Source: Marinobacter subterrani
Lineage (GTDB): Bacteria > Pseudomonadota > Gammaproteobacteria > Pseudomonadales > Oleiphilaceae
DNA length: 64,000 nucleotides
Direction: 5' to 3'
Assembly: GCF_001045555.1 (NCBI RefSeq)
Contig: NZ_LFBU01000001.1
Coordinates: 682,001 to 746,000 of the forward strand
Positions 16,618 through 27,795 of this stretch are shown in pieces. A program made the position numbers and the translations under genes. Below the pieces are notes generated by a model, which saw nothing but the letters and a program-made list of their open reading frames with translations, ran no database searches and had not been told where the DNA came from. Within the stretch, counting starts at the first letter, position 1, and each line of letters starts with the position of its first letter.

Positions 16618-17049
16618 ATGGATATCAGAAAGATTGATGACACTATCTCGGTTGCTCCGCAGATTTCCGTCGAAGACGTCGCTGAAGCTGCAAATCTGGG
16701 CTTCAAAACACTGGTCGCAAACCGCCCTGATCAGGAGGAGCCCGGCCAACCCCTGATGGCGGATATCGAAACAGCCGCCCGTGAGCATGGCCTGGACTGG
16801 GTGTTCATGCCGGTACAGTCCGGACATATTACCGATGATGATGTAAACCGCTTCGCCCCTATGATCCGGGATGCAGAAAAGCCCGTACTGGCATTCTGCC
16901 GCTCAGGAACCCGCTGCACCGTTCTCTGGGCGCTGAGTGCAGCCCGGAACACGCCAGTCCGGGAAATCTTTACCAAGGCCCGGAATGCCGGTTACGACAT
17001 ATCCGGCCTGGCGCCTCGTATGGCACAGCAGGCCTGCGAAAAAGGCTGA
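16618..17049 (+). CDS. TIGR01244 family rhodanese/phosphatase-like sulfur transferase
   Basis: The 143-residue cytoplasmic protein is of the beta-lactamase-hydrolase-like (Blh) N-domain family, TIGR01244. The active loop is CRSGTR with Cys94, a six-residue rhodanese-type loop rather than the C-x5-R of tyrosine phosphatases. An N-terminal part with ISVAPQISVEDVAEAANLGF is typical of the family. Blh-type proteins occur with YeeE/YedE transporters in sulfide-detoxification loci, usually with an ArsR-family repressor (BigR/SqrR) that is absent here. The start at 16618 is chosen because the upstream frame is not family-like. Confidence 0.85.
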   Translation: MDIRKIDDTISVAPQISVEDVAEAANLGFKTLVANRPDQEEPGQPLMADIETAAREHGLDWVFMPVQSGHITDDDVNRFAPMIRDAEKPVLAFCRSGTRCTVLWALSAARNTPVREIFTKARNAGYDISGLAPRMAQQACEKG

Positions 17050-17086
17050 GACTTTCAACGTAAAACCAACGTTCAGGAACGACCGC

Positions 17087-18196
17087 ATGCAATACAAGGG
17101 TTCAGAGAACTTCAGCCACAACCAGCCAGAGAGACTGGGGGTGCTGGTGACCAATCTGGGTACCCCGGATGCCCCGACAACTTCCGCACTCCGCCGGTAT
17201 CTCGCTGAATTTCTCTCGGACCCAAGGGTCGTGGAACTGCCCCGGCCCCTGTGGTGGCTGATCCTGCACGGCGTGATTCTCCGGATTCGCCCCAAGCGCA
17301 GCGCCAGGGCCTATGCCAGTGTCTGGCAGCCAGAGGGATCGCCCTTGCTACTCCATACCGCAAAGCAGGCTGAGGGCATCCGGGAGGCGCTCAAACGGAC
17401 GTACGGGCCCAATGTCGTTGTAGGGTTTGCTATGCGTTACGGCAACCCGTCCATCACTCGGGTTCTGGACGAAATGCAGCAGCAGGGGGTGCGAAAACTG
17501 CTGGTGCTCCCGCTCTACCCGCAATATTCCGCATCGACGTCCGCTTCAACCTTCGATGCCATTGCCAATGATTTTGCCAGGCGCAGGTGGTTACCCGATC
17601 TCCGGTTCATATCCCACTATCCCGATTTCCCGCCCTACATCGAGGCCATGGCCCGGCATATCGAGGCCCACTGGGCCAATCACGGGCGCCATCAGATGCT
17701 GGTGCTTTCCTACCACGGAGTCCCGCTAAAATACCTGACCAGGGGCGACCCCTATCATTGCGAATGCCACAAAACCTCCCGCCTGCTGGCAGAACGCCTT
17801 GGGTTGAGCAAAGAAGACTACATAACCACGTTCCAGTCCCGCTTTGGCAGGGAGGAGTGGCTCAAGCCCTACACCGACGAAACGCTGAAATTACTACCCG
17901 GCAAGGGCATTAAATCGATCGACGTATTCTGCCCGGGGTTCTCGTCCGATTGTCTGGAGACTATTGAGGAAATTGATGAGGAGAACCGGGAATACTTCAT
18001 GGAGGCTGGTGGCGCGGGATTCAGCTACATAACCGCGTTGAACGCAACGCCGGGGCACATTGAAGCGCTGGTCAAGCTGATCGAGGAGAATCTGCAGGGA
18101 TGGCAGGTGCCAAAGAATGAGCCAGAAGCCCTCACTGCAAGACAGAAATGGGCGGACGAACAGAAAGAAGCAACCTATCCGGACCGGGCTCTCTGA
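17087..18196 (+). CDS. hemH: Ferrochelatase
   Basis: This 369-residue enzyme inserts Fe(II) into protoporphyrin IX, the last step of heme synthesis. Motifs are LVTNLGTPDAPT near the N-terminus, LYPQYSASTSAS, the catalytic His210 in SYHGVP followed by GDPYHCECHKT, and the acidic CLETIEEIDEE. The first 50 codons of the longer open frame are not ferrochelatase-like, so the ATG at 17087 is used. It lies 37 bases after the TIGR01244 gene. A small gene converges on it, with a CCCGGG inverted repeat between the two ends. Confidence 0.95.
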   Translation: MQYKGSENFSHNQPERLGVLVTNLGTPDAPTTSALRRYLAEFLSDPRVVELPRPLWWLILHGVILRIRPKRSARAYASVWQPEGSPLLLHTAKQAEGIREALKRTYGPNVVVGFAMRYGNPSITRVLDEMQQQGVRKLLVLPLYPQYSASTSASTFDAIANDFARRRWLPDLRFISHYPDFPPYIEAMARHIEAHWANHGRHQMLVLSYHGVPLKYLTRGDPYHCECHKTSRLLAERLGLSKEDYITTFQSRFGREEWLKPYTDETLKLLPGKGIKSIDVFCPGFSSDCLETIEEIDEENREYFMEAGGAGFSYITALNATPGHIEALVKLIEENLQGWQVPKNEPEALTARQKWADEQKEATYPDRAL

Positions 18197-18226
18197 CCCG
18201 GGCTTCCGAGCGTTCCCGGGGCGGTA

Positions 18227-18451
18227 TCAACTGCTCCGGTCTTTTCCCTGATCATCCGCATTTCCCTCATCCGAAAGATCCGGCATTGCCTGGCAGAACG
18301 TGCACTCGTCCGGATCCACAGCAGCACCGCCGGCTTCCACGTAGCGGACTTTCTGGCTGGCTTTGCCACGGTTTGCCGACACGGAAAACTTCCGGTCAGT
18401 ACGATCGAGCGCCTGAGATGAACATGGCTGAGTGTTTTGTGAATCTGGCAT
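18227..18451 (-). CDS. Small CxxC protein of unknown function
   Basis: This 74-residue product is hydrophilic with no membrane segment. Its one notable motif is PDECTFC, a Cys-x2-Cys pair near residues 50-53, after a basic stretch (RKFSVSANRGKASQKVRY). The start has a GGGAG ribosome site eight bases upstream, which favours a real gene. It converges on hemH and is followed, on the same strand upstream, by tRNA-Ser. I do not recognise the family. A role in metal or heme handling would be a guess from position. Confidence 0.6.
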   Translation of the reverse strand: MPDSQNTQPCSSQALDRTDRKFSVSANRGKASQKVRYVEAGGAAVDPDECTFCQAMPDLSDEGNADDQGKDRSS

Positions 18452-18569
18452 AGGGAGCTCTCCCGGTATCTATCGAACCAGAATGAGGATAACCTGAGCT
18501 TAAACCAAGTAAGGACAACCACTGAGGAGTGAACAGACGGGACGATCTGGTATTCAGAGAGAGGAATAA

Positions 18570-18660
18570 TGGCGGTGGGCCAGGGATTCGAACCCCGGGA
18601 CGGCTACTAACCGTCGGCGGTTTTCAAGACCGCTGCATTCAGCCACTCTGCCAGCCCACC
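18570..18660 (-). tRNA. tRNA-Ser (UGA anticodon)
   Basis: Read on the minus strand the 91-base gene starts GGTGGGC and ends GCCCACC-G-CCA, so the acceptor stem pairs fully and the CCA is encoded. The anticodon loop CTTGAAA gives UGA, and the long variable arm expected of serine tRNA is present. The T loop holds GGTTCGAATCC. It has a clear promoter at 18696-18723. Confidence 0.97.
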
Positions 18661-18695
18661 GTTATTCCATTGCTGCCCTTGCGACAGCGGTGAGC

Positions 18696-18723
18696 ATGAT
18701 ACCGGAATTGCCTGCGCTGTCAA
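18696..18723 (-). promoter_or_regulatory. Sigma-70 promoter of tRNA-Ser
   Basis: On the minus strand TTGACA is followed after 16 bases by TATCAT, then by the GC-rich discriminator GCTCACCGC, typical of stringently controlled stable-RNA promoters. The tRNA begins about 35 bases further on. Confidence 0.8.
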
Positions 18724-18734
18724 CGCCCTGCATA

Positions 18735-18790
18735 AAACCCGCCGCATTTTTCAACATTAACGGTTTTTAATGGAATCTAACGGCGGGTTT
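18735..18790. repeat. Nested inverted repeat between tRNA-Ser and yccA-like promoters
   Basis: AAACCCGCCG (18735-18744) pairs perfectly with CGGCGGGTTT (18781-18790). Inside the 36-base loop, CATTAA (18755-18760) pairs with TTAATG (18767-18772). The element lies between two divergent promoters and belongs to no gene. It could be a cruciform, a transcription barrier or a regulator site. Confidence 0.6.
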
Positions 18791-18804
18791 ATTGTCGTAA
18801 ATGA

Positions 18805-18832
18805 TTGAAAGTTGCGTATCTGACACTATGAT
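18805..18832 (+). promoter_or_regulatory. Sigma-70 promoter of yccA-like gene
   Basis: TTGAAA and TATGAT are separated by 16 bases, giving a start of transcription near 18840 and a leader of about 30 bases before the ATG at 18870. Confidence 0.7.
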
Positions 18833-18869
18833 GAACCACAGTATCCAGTCGCTATAAACGGAGATGACA

Positions 18870-19568
18870 ATGGAAGACAAACGATTCGGCGTTCAGAATT
18901 CTCAGGGAGCCTATTCCGCTCCCCGGGCGGAGCGTGCGACCACAGGAATCAGCGCTGACGCGATGAATGTGTTGCGCAACACCTACATGCTTCTCGGCAT
19001 GACCCTCGCCTTCTCGGCACTGACTGCATTCCTGAACATGAACGGAACCCACCCGGGCTTCCTGATCACCATCGTGGGATACATCGGCCTGCTGTTCGCG
19101 ACCTATAAGCTGAAGAACAGCCCCTGGGGCATAGTGACCACTTTCGCCCTGACCGGCTTCATGGGTTACACCCTCGGCCCGATCATCGGTGCGTTTGTTG
19201 CTGCCGGAGCCTCGCAGATCGTTGCCCAGGCGCTGACCCTGACGGCCATCGCGTTTGTCGGCCTGTCCGCCACGGCGATCATTACCAAGAAAGACTTCAG
19301 CTTCCTGTCCAGCTTCCTGACCGCTGGCGCATTTGTGCTGATCGGTGCCATGCTGCTGGCCTTCCTGATGGAAAGCTCTGCCCTGCAACTGGCGGTATCC
19401 GCAGGCTTCACCATCTTTGCATCCGTGATGATCCTGTTTGAGACCAGCCAGATCATCAAGGGCGGCGAGCGCAATTACATCATTGCGACGGTTGGCCTGT
19501 ATGTCTCCATCTACAACCTGTTCCTCAGCCTTCTGCACCTGCTGTCTGCATTCAGCGGCGACAACTGA
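18870..19568 (+). CDS. Bax inhibitor-1/YccA family membrane protein
   Basis: This 232-residue inner-membrane protein has about seven spans after a roughly 35-residue polar N-terminus and ends in NLFLSLLHLLSAFSGDN. This matches the TMBIM/YccA family; E. coli YccA binds and modulates the FtsH protease. Two ATG codons lie close together. The one at 18870 is chosen because GGAG ends six bases before it, whereas it abuts the ATG at 18864. A yccA-like gene beside tus genes is common in gammaproteobacteria. A terminator follows at 19595. Confidence 0.9.
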   Translation: MEDKRFGVQNSQGAYSAPRAERATTGISADAMNVLRNTYMLLGMTLAFSALTAFLNMNGTHPGFLITIVGYIGLLFATYKLKNSPWGIVTTFALTGFMGYTLGPIIGAFVAAGASQIVAQALTLTAIAFVGLSATAIITKKDFSFLSSFLTAGAFVLIGAMLLAFLMESSALQLAVSAGFTIFASVMILFETSQIIKGGERNYIIATVGLYVSIYNLFLSLLHLLSAFSGDN

Positions 19569-19594
19569 TGCCAGGCTGAGACAGTCTGTTTCGG

Positions 19595-19617
19595 AACCCC
19601 GGCAGTTGCCGGGGTTT
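19595..19617 (+). terminator. Terminator after yccA-like gene
   Basis: AACCCCGGC pairs with GCCGGGGTT around a four-base loop (AGTT) and is followed by TTTCTGCTTT. It separates the yccA-like gene from tusD. Confidence 0.7.
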
Positions 19618-19672
19618 CTGCTTTAGGTAAACTGAAAACATCTCGCGCCCTTAACACAAACGAACCGGAATC

Positions 19673-20089
19673 ATGGCCGATACCCGATCTGCAACCTTCG
19701 CCCTGGTCATTACCGGCGCGCCCTACTCCTCGCAGGCGCCACAGACCGCCCTGGGGTTTGCCAAAGCCGCCATAGCCGCAGGCCACAGGATTGACCGTGT
19801 CTTTCTCTACGGCGACGGCGTACACCTCGCCTCCGCTCTGTGCGCCCCACCCTCAGACGAGCCCCACTGGCCGCAGGAATGGGCGGGCTTTCTGGAGCAG
19901 CACGGCATCAGCGCCATTGCCTGCATTGCGTCCGCGTTGCGCCGGGGCCTGGTGAATGAAGCCGAGCAGAAGCGCTACCAGCTACCCTCCGCCAACCTCC
20001 TTCGCCCGTTCGATATCGCCGGGCTGGGTGACTGGGTCGAGGGCCGGATGACTTCCACCCGAACACTCTATTTCCACGCCGGAGGCTGA
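19673..20089 (+). CDS. tusD: Sulfurtransferase TusD (DsrE family)
   Basis: The 138-residue protein is the DsrE-fold subunit of the TusBCD complex that passes persulfide sulfur to TusE for 2-thiouridine formation in tRNA. The active cysteine lies in AIACIASALRRG (about residue 83), matching the Cys78 region of E. coli TusD. An N-terminal LVITGAPYSSQAPQTAL strand-turn is typical. The next gene starts three bases beyond its stop. All four tus genes run together with tiny gaps, so one transcript is likely. Confidence 0.92.
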   Translation: MADTRSATFALVITGAPYSSQAPQTALGFAKAAIAAGHRIDRVFLYGDGVHLASALCAPPSDEPHWPQEWAGFLEQHGISAIACIASALRRGLVNEAEQKRYQLPSANLLRPFDIAGLGDWVEGRMTSTRTLYFHAGG

Positions 20090-20092
20090 ATC

Positions 20093-20443
20093 GTGAGTAC
20101 ACTGATCATGATTGACCAGCCATCCTATGGCTCCTGGAGCGGGCGCGAAGCCCTCGATATGGCGTTCTCCCTTGCCGCATTCGACCAACCGGCCGCACTG
20201 CTGTTCACCGGGGCCGGGGTAACCTGGTTAAGGCGCGAACAGGACACCGCCGACCTTGGCCAGAAATCCGTGGAAAAGAATCTGTCGGCGGCCCCGGTTT
20301 TTGGTATCGAAGCAATTTTTGCCGACCGCGCAGCTTGTCAGAGGTATGGGCTGGATGAGCGCTCGCTGATTGCCGGCGTCACTCTGGTGGATGCCATCAG
20401 TGCCCTGCTCAACCAGTATGACCACACAGCGTTTGCAGGTTAA
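20093..20443 (+). CDS. tusC: Sulfur relay protein TusC
   Basis: This 116-residue DsrF-like subunit of TusBCD begins at a GTG. The family pattern is an N-terminal strand, then GREALDMAFSLAAFDQPAALLFTG and a C-terminal SLIAGVTLVDA. TusC subunits generally lack the sulfur-carrying cysteine and serve as structural partners of TusD and TusB. It starts three bases after tusD and is followed by tusB after six bases. Confidence 0.9.
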   Translation: MSTLIMIDQPSYGSWSGREALDMAFSLAAFDQPAALLFTGAGVTWLRREQDTADLGQKSVEKNLSAAPVFGIEAIFADRAACQRYGLDERSLIAGVTLVDAISALLNQYDHTAFAG

Positions 20444-20449
20444 CCAGAC

Positions 20450-20731
20450 ATGAGCTCATTTGATACGCTGCATATCCTGAACAAATCCCCGGGGCATCCC
20501 CGGGCGGCCCAGTGCCTTGCCCTGCTATCCGAGGGGGACGCCCTGCTGCTGATTGAAAACGGCGTCCTGTGGCTCTCTGCAGAGGGTCTGCCGTCGGTCT
20601 GCCGCGTGTTCGCGCTTTCCGCGGATGTTGCCGCCCGCGGACTGGGAAATACAGCAGGTAATGAAACACGGGTGGCGTTTAGCGATATGGTGGCACTGTC
20701 GCTTCAGGCCCGCAAAGTAATCAGTTGGTGA
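20450..20731 (+). CDS. tusB: Sulfur relay protein TusB (DsrH family)
   Basis: The 93-residue DsrH-like subunit has the markers FDTLHILNKSPGHPRAAQCLAL at the start, DALLLIENGVLW in the middle and ISW at the very end. It completes the TusBCD hexamer. It lies six bases after tusC and three bases before the TusE/DsrC-like gene. Confidence 0.9.
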   Translation: MSSFDTLHILNKSPGHPRAAQCLALLSEGDALLLIENGVLWLSAEGLPSVCRVFALSADVAARGLGNTAGNETRVAFSDMVALSLQARKVISW

Positions 20732-20734
20732 GCC

Positions 20735-21061
20735 ATGCCAGGTAGCACGATGCCGGAACGTAATAACGAGGGGTTTCTTGAAGACGCCCAGTGCTGGACG
20801 GAAGAGGTGGCAACCACGATTGCGGCTGAAGACGGCATTGCATTGAGCGAAAACCACTGGGAAATCATTGGCTTTCTACGCTCTTTTTATAAAGAGCATG
20901 AGATATCGCCCCCCTCAAACCGGCTGTTCGTAAAGGCCGTGAAGGAGGCGTTAGGCGAAGACAAGGGCAACAGCATCTACCTGATGCAGCTGTTTCCGGG
21001 CACGCCGGCCAAGACCGCCTGCCGGATTGCCGGGCTGCCACGCCCCACTAATTGCCTGTAG
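20735..21061 (+). CDS. tusE: TusE/DsrC-like sulfur carrier with two C-terminal cysteines
   Basis: The 108-residue protein accepts sulfur from TusBCD and, in the Tus pathway, hands it to MnmA. The DsrC fold is clear from GFLEDAQCWTEEVA, WEIIGFLRSFYKE and the flexible C-terminal arm ACRIAGLPRPTNCL. Both Cys107 (penultimate) and Cys96 are present, 11 residues apart as in dissimilatory DsrC. E. coli TusE has only the penultimate one. A later ATG at 20750 is possible. A terminator follows at 21069, inside the convergent gene. Confidence 0.9.
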   Translation: MPGSTMPERNNEGFLEDAQCWTEEVATTIAAEDGIALSENHWEIIGFLRSFYKEHEISPPSNRLFVKAVKEALGEDKGNSIYLMQLFPGTPAKTACRIAGLPRPTNCL

Positions 21062-21419
21062 GCCGGTCGACCGGTTGGCCGGTTTTTTCCCGTTTCGCCC
21101 GATCAAGATCCGCTGCGCTGCCGAGGAAGCTGCTCAGCCCGTTTTCAAAAAGTCCGGAGCCGAACTTCAGGAACTGGCGGGTCGATTCTTTCACAGTGCC
21201 ATCCAGCGCACTTTCCGGCAACTCCCGCAGTGTCTCCGCCACGCCCTTCTTCACACCGCGGGTGACCGCCGGCTCAATTTCCCGGGACGCTTCGATCAAC
21301 TCCAACACCTTGCGGTCGAGATAAGGGCGAACGACGAAGCGCCAGAAGCCCCATAGTGTCAAAAGCACCGCAACTACGGTAACACAAGCCTGAATCGTTA
21401 TGGATGCCCAGAGGGCCAT
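21048..21419 (-). CDS. Single-span membrane protein of unknown function
   Basis: The 123-residue protein has one N-terminal membrane helix (about 8-32, VTVVAVLLTLWGFWRFVV) and a helical, charged cytoplasmic part. It ends by overlapping the convergent tusE by 14 bases. It follows the DUF445 gene by 43 bases on the same strand. I do not recognise the family. A shared membrane role with the DUF445 protein is inferred from adjacency only. Confidence 0.7.
   Translation of the reverse strand: MALWASITIQACVTVVAVLLTLWGFWRFVVRPYLDRKVLELIEASREIEPAVTRGVKKGVAETLRELPESALDGTVKESTRQFLKFGSGLFENGLSSFLGSAADLDRAKREKTGQPVDRPTGN
21069..21088 (+). terminator. Terminator of the tus operon
   Basis: GACCGG pairs with CCGGTT around TTGG and is followed by T residues up to 21088. 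It lies within the 3' coding end of the convergent minus-strand gene. Confidence 0.55.
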
Positions 21420-21462
21420 GGCCTTTCTCCTTGTGCGCTCGAAATAGACGAGCGTACCTTGC

Positions 21463-22662
21463 CTAGAATGTCATATAGGTGAGAGACAGAAATTGCAGCA
21501 ATCCGGCGATACCTCCCAGAATGCCGCCTACGATCATCAACTGGACCTCCTCCTCCCGGAACGCCGGGCGAAGGATATCCTGGAATTGGGACGGCTCCAG
21601 GGCTTTCATCTGGCCGGAAAGAACCGCCGCCACCACCGGCGCCCGCTCCCGGTTAAACGCGGGATCGCTGAAAACATCATGGGTTGCCAGCACCGCCTTC
21701 TGGTTCATGGCCTTTTTAAGTTCGGTGTAACCGGTCATACCCACGGTAACCTGCGCCGACAGCTTCATGATGACAGAGTTGTCGAGCAACGGCCGCAGAT
21801 GCTTTTGAATAATGGCCCGGGTCCGATCACCGTGGCTGCCGTTAATCATGGCGTCGGCCACTTTTTCCACGGTAATCAGTTCCTCAGCCACCAGCTTCGC
21901 CCAGACATCACTGATCTCCGGCTGGCGGCGCAGGAAAAGGCCCTGGATGTGCCAGAACAGAAATCGCCGGGGTTTTAACGGTGCAAAAATCAGGTTAATG
22001 GCGATCCAGTTAGTGATAAAACCGACCACAAAGCCACCAAGCGGCAACAGCCAGGGCTCGGGATACCGTGACCACAGGGGTATGAGACCCGCACCGAGAA
22101 TGCCACCGATAATGGCGCCCCGGTTGATCACAGATTGCAGCTCAACCGCACCGGCCTGCTTGAAGATGCGGTTCATCAGGTCCGGATGGGTCTCAAGTTC
22201 ACGGCTGAGCAGCGCCTTGAGATCCACCAGCTCGTCCAGATCGTCACCAAAATCCTCCACCAGTTCCTCAATTCGGGACGGCAGCTGGTCTCTCGCCCAC
22301 TGGTAGACCCGGTTTTTCACGAACGCGGGCAGGTTATCCCAGAGCACCGGCTGGATGTCGTACATAACCTCATCGATATACTCATCGATCCGCGGTGTGA
22401 CGCGGGAAAGGACCTGCTCAACAATGCGCTGAGGCTCAAGCTGCCGGTAGACGGCGTTCAGGTCGCCAAAATGCTGCAAGGTCCTGTCGATGCAGATATG
22501 CGCCATCTTCTCGGCTTTGCGGGGAATGACGCCCTGCCAGCCAACCCAGCCCAGACCAATAAACTGGACGGGGTAAAAGGACATCTGGATAGCCAGCCAG
22601 TTGGTAAACCAGCCAACCACGGCGGCCATCAATGGCAAGGACAGAAGCGCAACGTCGAACAA
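21463..22662 (-). CDS. DUF445 family membrane protein
   Basis: This 399-residue protein has a membrane helix at each end of two related halves: N-terminal LLSLPLMAAVVGWFTNWLAI and central GGFVVGFITNWIAINLIF. The phrase GWFTNWLAIQMSFYP and its copy FITNWIAINLIFAPLKP are the DUF445 hallmark. Family function is unknown, though relatives are linked to the cell envelope. It ends with a C-terminal hydrophobic segment (IVGGILGGIAGLLQFLSL). A tRNA-length gap without genes separates it from nfuA. Confidence 0.87.
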   Translation of the reverse strand: MFDVALLSLPLMAAVVGWFTNWLAIQMSFYPVQFIGLGWVGWQGVIPRKAEKMAHICIDRTLQHFGDLNAVYRQLEPQRIVEQVLSRVTPRIDEYIDEVMYDIQPVLWDNLPAFVKNRVYQWARDQLPSRIEELVEDFGDDLDELVDLKALLSRELETHPDLMNRIFKQAGAVELQSVINRGAIIGGILGAGLIPLWSRYPEPWLLPLGGFVVGFITNWIAINLIFAPLKPRRFLFWHIQGLFLRRQPEISDVWAKLVAEELITVEKVADAMINGSHGDRTRAIIQKHLRPLLDNSVIMKLSAQVTVGMTGYTELKKAMNQKAVLATHDVFSDPAFNRERAPVVAAVLSGQMKALEPSQFQDILRPAFREEEVQLMIVGGILGGIAGLLQFLSLTYMTF

Positions 22663-22838
22663 GTTTGACCCCGGTTTGCAAATGAAATCCGATCAAGACT
22701 GGAATAACAGGCCATTAAACGGCAGACAGGATAGTACCTGTGTGGTGTTTCCGTTTACAGGACGAATAATGAAGTAACTGAAATGTCACGCCATTGGCCG
22801 TAAAGCCAGGGCGAAGCAGGTATTGCGGCAGGCTGAAC

Positions 22839-22868
22839 AGGTACCACATCCCGGGAGATGCGGCACCT
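22839..22868 (-). terminator. Hairpin after nfuA
   Basis: Just past the nfuA stop, twelve bases on each side (22857-22868 and 22839-22850) pair with two G-T wobbles around a six-base loop. There is no T run, so it may act as an RNA-stabilising 3' hairpin. The rest of 22663-22880 shows nothing recognisable. Confidence 0.4.
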
Positions 22869-22880
22869 CAGGGAGGGCGC

Positions 22881-23468
22881 TTACTGGTAGTAGGCGTTTT
22901 CGGTGTTGGAATGATCCGTTACGTCCCGTACAGCGGTAATTTCCGGTACCCGCTCCTTCAGCGTCGTCTCAACACCCTGCTTCAGGGTCAGGCTCACCGC
23001 GGAGCAGCCCTGGCAGCCACCGCCGAAGCGAAGAACGGCCACGGACTCATCGACAATCTCCACCAGGGAAACCTCGCCGCCATGGGACGCCAGATTCGGA
23101 TTGATTTCCGACGCCAGGACGTAATTGACCCGGTCCGGCAGGGGCGCGTCGTCGTCGATCTTGGGCACCTTGGCGTTCGGGGCCTTGATCGTGAGCTGCC
23201 CTCCCATCTGGTCTTTCGAGTAATCCACGTACGCCTCCTCAAGGAAGGGTACGGAATTGTGATCCAGGTACAGGGTGAACTTCTCCAGATCCACCTGCTC
23301 GTCCGTGGGAACCACTTCGTTGGGCGGGCAGTAGGCCAGACAGGTCTCGGCATTCTTGGTGCCGGGCTGGGTCACAAAAATGCGCACGCCCATGCCTTCC
23401 ACGTCCTGTTTTTCAATAAGTTGTGCGAGATAGTCCCGTGCGGGATCTGTCACAGTAACCAATGCCAT
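22881..23468 (-). CDS. nfuA: Fe-S biogenesis protein NfuA
   Basis: This 195-residue Fe-S carrier has an N-terminal degenerate A-type domain (about 1-95) and a C-terminal Nfu domain. The cluster-binding pair is GGGCQGCS, Cys152 and Cys155, matching Cys149/Cys152 in E. coli. NfuA carries [4Fe-4S] clusters to targets under iron limitation or oxidative stress. It diverges from metH, with 233 bases between the two starts. Confidence 0.94.
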   Translation of the reverse strand: MALVTVTDPARDYLAQLIEKQDVEGMGVRIFVTQPGTKNAETCLAYCPPNEVVPTDEQVDLEKFTLYLDHNSVPFLEEAYVDYSKDQMGGQLTIKAPNAKVPKIDDDAPLPDRVNYVLASEINPNLASHGGEVSLVEIVDESVAVLRFGGGCQGCSAVSLTLKQGVETTLKERVPEITAVRDVTDHSNTENAYYQ

Positions 23469-23617
23469 GTTTGCAACCCGTTTGAAAGTTTGGATTCATT
23501 TTAAGGCAGTTCGCGGGAACATGAAAGACCAAGTAAAATAGTCGGGCTTTACGGAGGTAATGAATTTCCCGTATGACGGCGCATTTCAGGCAAGGCACTT
23601 GATAATGGTCATTCGTA

Positions 23618-23648
23618 TTAAGACGAGTTCAGCCATTTTTGCTATGAT
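23618..23648 (+). promoter_or_regulatory. Likely metH promoter
   Basis: A -10-like TATGAT at 23643-23648 precedes metH by 53 bases, and a weak TTAAGA lies 19 bases upstream of it. I looked for SAH or cobalamin riboswitch elements between 23469 and 23701 and saw none. Confidence 0.45.
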
Positions 23649-23701
23649 CCCGCGCCATTGACATCAATACAGCGTTATTAACGATACCCGGAAGTTATCC
23701 T

Positions 23702-27400
<3,699 letters not shown>

Positions 27401-27451
27401 TCGCCAGCTCCGGCTGATGCCAGGTTTCAGGGAAGCAAGAGGGGCAGCACT

Positions 27452-27688
27452 ATGGCAGAGTCGTCTGGGGCAGAAAGGAAAGAACAGCAAAAGCCGAAAG
27501 GCCCCGGTGTTCTGAAAGTCATGCAGAGCATTCTGGCCGGCGCATTCGGGGTTCAGTCCGACAGGCGCCGGAGAGAGGACTTTTCAGGCCACAGCCCCTG
27601 GCCCTACATTATCGCCGGCGTATTATTCACAGCCAGCTTTGTAGTGGGGCTGATTGTTATCGTAAACCTGGTTCTGGCCGGCCAGTAA
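27452..27688 (+). CDS. DUF2970 family small membrane protein
   Basis: The 78-residue protein has a cytoplasmic N-terminus containing LKVMQSILAGAFGVQSDRRRREDF, the DUF2970 core, and one C-terminal membrane helix (about 50-74). The family function is not known. It follows metH by 51 bases. Its last codons form one arm of a hairpin shared with the convergent small gene. Confidence 0.82.
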   Translation: MAESSGAERKEQQKPKGPGVLKVMQSILAGAFGVQSDRRRREDFSGHSPWPYIIAGVLFTASFVVGLIVIVNLVLAGQ

Positions 27689-27702
27689 CTCTATTGGCCG
27701 GC
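27677..27702. terminator. Shared hairpin between convergent small genes
   Basis: GCCGGCCA (27677-27684) pairs with TGGCCGGC (27695-27702) around ten bases that hold both stop codons. There is no long T run on either side, but the placement between two gene ends suggests bidirectional termination. Confidence 0.5.
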
Positions 27703-27795
27703 AACCCAGATCACGGCAAAGGTCACAGCCAGAAAAATCAGCAGGACGGCAGCAACGGCATCAGCCTGACTATCCGATCGCAAAGACTTCTTCAT
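27691..27795 (-). CDS. Tiny membrane protein (34 residues)
   Basis: The peptide has a charged N-terminus (MKKSLRSDSQADAV) and one hydrophobic helix (VAAVLLIFLAVTFAVIWV). The ATG at 27795 has AGAGGA six bases upstream, a strong ribosome site. The open frame could extend to 27873, but that part has no such support. It converges on the DUF2970 gene with only two bases between the stops. Function is unknown. Confidence 0.55.
   Translation of the reverse strand: MKKSLRSDSQADAVAAVLLIFLAVTFAVIWVAGQ

Noticed and set aside
23469..23701. SAH or cobalamin riboswitch before metH
   Set aside because: I looked for the conserved core and B12-box sequences and found none; only an ordinary promoter is visible.
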